DNA from: Caenimonas koreensis DSM 17982
GTDB taxonomy: Bacteria > Pseudomonadota > Gammaproteobacteria > Burkholderiales > Burkholderiaceae_C
Assembly: GCF_009646335.1 (NCBI RefSeq)
Contig: NZ_WJBU01000002.1
Coordinates: 62,001-126,000 of the forward strand
DNA: 64,000 bases
Direction of reading: 5' to 3'
In this document: piece by piece, positions 62,100 through 64,000 of the stretch
Layout: each line of letters begins with the position of its first letter
How positions within the stretch are numbered: the stretch's first letter is position 1
Notes under the pieces: model-generated
The model's database searches: none
What the model was told of the DNA's origin: nothing
The model's input: the letters and a program-made list of their open reading frames with translations, nothing else
Made by a program: the position numbers and the translations under genes

Positions 62100-63353
62100 A
62101 TGCCCTGGATCAATCCCCCGCCTGTCAGATACACCGACGCCCCGCAACGGCCTGTGCCGCCTCCCGAAGCCGCCGTGGTTGCGCGATTCGCCCGTGACCT
62201 GACGTTGGCCAAGGCAAGCGATCGTTATCAGGTCGCGAAAATGCAGATGCGCGACAACCTGCGGGCAAGTGATCCGGCCTGGCGACCTGGCGCTGAGGAT
62301 GTGTTCCTGGAACGACAAGCGGCGTCCATCGTCATCGACGGCATGGAGCGAGACCCTGAATATGGCCAATCGCGAGCGCTGCTTGTCAAACTTCGAGAAG
62401 CAATGCTTGCGCCTTTGATCCCCATCAGCCAAGACGCAACCGTGGACGGAGGAATCATGCATGCGTTGAGTGCCGAACGCAGCCGTCGGTCCGGTGCGGT
62501 CCTGCAACATCCTTTGTACCTGGAGATGGAGCAGCAGCTAGCCGCCAATCAAACTAGCGGCTTTGCGACCGCGGGCCTTGTGGCCATACATCAAGTTTCA
62601 CTTATCGTCATTCGATTGATGCAATGCGAGCGACAAAGCGAGGCAGAGATCAATGCCATGAGGGCGATGGAAACCGTGGCGAGAGCGCGGATTGGTGACA
62701 TTGCCGAGCAGAGCCAGTCGCAACCGTCGGCGCAGCCATCCGATGGCGTTGGCGCGAGCCCATCACGGCAATCCGGATTGCGGCACGCATTCGATCAGAT
62801 ACTCGCGGCCGCGCTTACCCACCCCGGCATGCAGCAAGTAAAGGCCAACTTGAGTCGCGTCCATCCTGAATGGAGCCCCGCTGAGGTTGCCGAAAGCGCC
62901 GAGTGGTGTGAAAGGTTCCACCTCCTCGATGAGTTCAAAAAAAAGGTCGACAACGGCCGCATCGATCCGGATGTTTTCGCTGATCTCGAGGGTTCGGTCC
63001 TGTTGCAGATCAACTGGACTACGGCCGGTAGTGCCAGCAACCAATTCGCGCAGACGTGCCAGTTGTCGAGGAACTTCGAGCAGCGCTATCAGCGCGCACG
63101 CGAAGAGCTGCTACAACTGGCACCGGCAACCCGCTCATTTCTCAGCGCCCAGCCGACGGTGACGCGCGCAGAAGCGGCGGCTGCTGTGGTCGACTCGGTT
63201 GTTCTTGACCTGTGTACCCAAATGCGAAGGGAAGCTCAAGGCGATGCCGTGCGCGTGGCCGCGACAGCCAGGTTCATGCTCACGATCGAAGTGAAGTACC
63301 CGCACCTTGTGAACCGCCTGCGAGAGCCCTTGCCTGAAGACCCGCGGCCCTGA
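62100..63353 (+). CDS. Hypothetical helical protein, no recognised family
   Basis: 417 residues starting MPWINPPPVRYTDAPQRPVP, with a ribosome binding site (CCAAAGGAA) and an inverted repeat (GTTACC ... GGTAAC, about 62062-62084) upstream that may be an operator. The opening is proline-rich and the rest mostly helical and soluble (VFLERQAASIVIDGMERDPE; RSRRSGAVLQHPLYLEMEQQ; GLRHAFDQILAAALTHPGMQ; YQRARERLLQLAPATRSFLS-like). It has no signal peptide or membrane helix. A Ser/Gln/Pro linker near residue 210 divides two domains. The base composition is slightly lower in GC than the neighbours, which may mean a foreign origin. The longer frame from 61890 overlaps the kinase gene and is rejected. 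Function unknown. Confidence 0.65.
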   Translation: MPWINPPPVRYTDAPQRPVPPPEAAVVARFARDLTLAKASDRYQVAKMQMRDNLRASDPAWRPGAEDVFLERQAASIVIDGMERDPEYGQSRALLVKLREAMLAPLIPISQDATVDGGIMHALSAERSRRSGAVLQHPLYLEMEQQLAANQTSGFATAGLVAIHQVSLIVIRLMQCERQSEAEINAMRAMETVARARIGDIAEQSQSQPSAQPSDGVGASPSRQSGLRHAFDQILAAALTHPGMQQVKANLSRVHPEWSPAEVAESAEWCERFHLLDEFKKKVDNGRIDPDVFADLEGSVLLQINWTTAGSASNQFAQTCQLSRNFEQRYQRAREELLQLAPATRSFLSAQPTVTRAEAAAAVVDSVVLDLCTQMRREAQGDAVRVAATARFMLTIEVKYPHLVNRLREPLPEDPRP

Positions 63354-63378
63354 AAAGCAGGACACGCTTGCGGCGGCG

Positions 63379-64000
63379 TTAACGCGCCGCCGCCCGGCTC
63401 ACCACATAGATCCCGGCCACCACCAGCACCGTTCCCGCGGCAATCCACGCGGTGAACGGCTCACCCAGCAGCACGACGCCCATCAGGATCGTCGAGAGCG
63501 GCCCGACCATGCCGATCTGCGCGGACAGCGCCGGGCCGATTCGCTCGATGGCCATCATCACCATCAGCACGGGCACGGCGGTGCAGAACACCGCATTGAA
63601 GACCGACAGCCAGATGACTTCAGGCGCAACGACGAACGCGCTCGCTATGGGCCGCAGCAGCACGAACTGCGCGATGCAACAGATGCACGCGACCGTCGTC
63701 GCCAAACCCACCAGGCGCAGTGACCCCAGCCGCTTGACGAGCTGGCCGCTGTACACCAGGTACACCGCGTACGTCATGGCGCTCGCGAACACGAGCGCCG
63801 CGCCCAGCGCTACATGGCTGCCTGCTATCGATATCTCGTGGCTGAACACCAGCACACAACCTGAATAGCTCAGCGCCATGCCAAGCACATGTGCAAGGCG
63901 CACGGGCTTGCGATACAGCACCCAGGCCAAGAGCAGCACCAGCGTCGGGTTGAGGTACAGGATCAGCCGCTCAAGCGACGCCGTGATGTACTGCAGCCCC
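63379..64000 (-). CDS. EamA/DMT-family transporter (N-terminal part outside the window)
   Basis: The frame runs from the window end to the stop at 63379, about 206 residues, and is the C-terminal two thirds of a drug/metabolite transporter. Hydrophobic helices and the EamA pattern are clear: YITASLERLILYLNPTLVLL, LGAALVFASAMTYAVYLVYS, IGPALSAQIGMVGPLSTILM and LGEPFTAWIAAGTVLVVAGI. Substrates of such 10-helix exporters are rarely predictable. Its 3' end is convergent with the hypothetical gene at 62100-63353. Confidence 0.9.
   Translation of the reverse strand, partial: GLQYITASLERLILYLNPTLVLLLAWVLYRKPVRLAHVLGMALSYSGCVLVFSHEISIAGSHVALGAALVFASAMTYAVYLVYSGQLVKRLGSLRLVGLATTVACICCIAQFVLLRPIASAFVVAPEVIWLSVFNAVFCTAVPVLMVMMAIERIGPALSAQIGMVGPLSTILMGVVLLGEPFTAWIAAGTVLVVAGIYVVSRAAAR

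Noticed and set aside
1..64000. tRNA, rRNA, phage or defence-island genes
   Set aside because: None could be recognised on either strand; the only immune-family relative is the isolated TIR-like domain, which lacks the catalytic residue and partner genes.

Overview
The window looks like chromosomal DNA of a GC-rich betaproteobacterium of the order Burkholderiales, probably Comamonadaceae or a near relative. That placement is inferred from gene content and style: a five-gene urea transporter, Bug-family and TRAP transport genes, PuuD/PuuE/HiuH urate breakdown, a long IorB subunit, GC-rich palindromic repeats, and a trifunctional Ser/Thr kinase-ATPase-histidine kinase. I saw no rRNA, tRNA, CRISPR array, transposase or phage gene.

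Layout. Positions 1-5.5 kb hold the end of urtA and then urtBCDE (urea ABC importer), followed by small membrane-protein genes. Positions 6.7-10.1 kb (minus strand) are a tightly overlapped operon of a NitT/TauT-type ABC transporter ending in ureD, with no other urease gene in view. A GlsB/YeaQ-type stress membrane protein, a 1767-residue multidomain sensor kinase and a convergent AmpG-like MFS protein follow (10.5-17.8 kb). Positions 19-26 kb are a purine/ureide catabolic cluster: an M20 hydrolase, a fused UraD-AllC protein, PuuE, HiuH, XdhC and the cytochrome-c-fused urate oxidase PuuD. Together with urt and ureD this gives a route from urate to urea, with urea import alongside.

Positions 26.6-42.9 kb are the most unusual part. 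A 3604-residue YD/RHS-repeat protein carries a LysM domain where the RHS core would normally end, then a duplicated glycine-rich segment and a C-terminal EndoU-like toxin tip with an adjacent immunity gene. Downstream lie two further tip-immunity cassettes that lack the N-terminal body. Each begins with a direct repeat of the LysM-coding DNA (343 bp and 488 bp) in the same reading frame as the main gene, so recombination could swap tips in frame.

Positions 43-47.7 kb hold a tartrate/hydroxy-acid locus: a TtuC-like dehydrogenase whose ribosome binding site lies inside a perfect hairpin, a Bug-family binding protein, and a TtuD-like glycerate kinase. Inserted among them is a protein with an (APTP)n linker and a TIR-like domain lacking the expected catalytic glutamate. 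Positions 47.7-56.3 kb (minus strand) carry a DUF3016 protein, a cytidylate-kinase-like protein, a hotdog thioesterase, a TRAP transporter and iorAB, suggesting uptake and oxidative decarboxylation of a 2-oxo acid. About 0.9 kb of non-coding DNA follows, with two fold-back repeats in opposite orientation. After a divergent SDR gene come a FlgT-like secreted protein, a CsgG-like protein and a membrane Ser/Thr kinase whose ectodomain resembles them (58-62 kb), possibly an envelope-signalling module. The window ends with a hypothetical gene and part of an EamA transporter.
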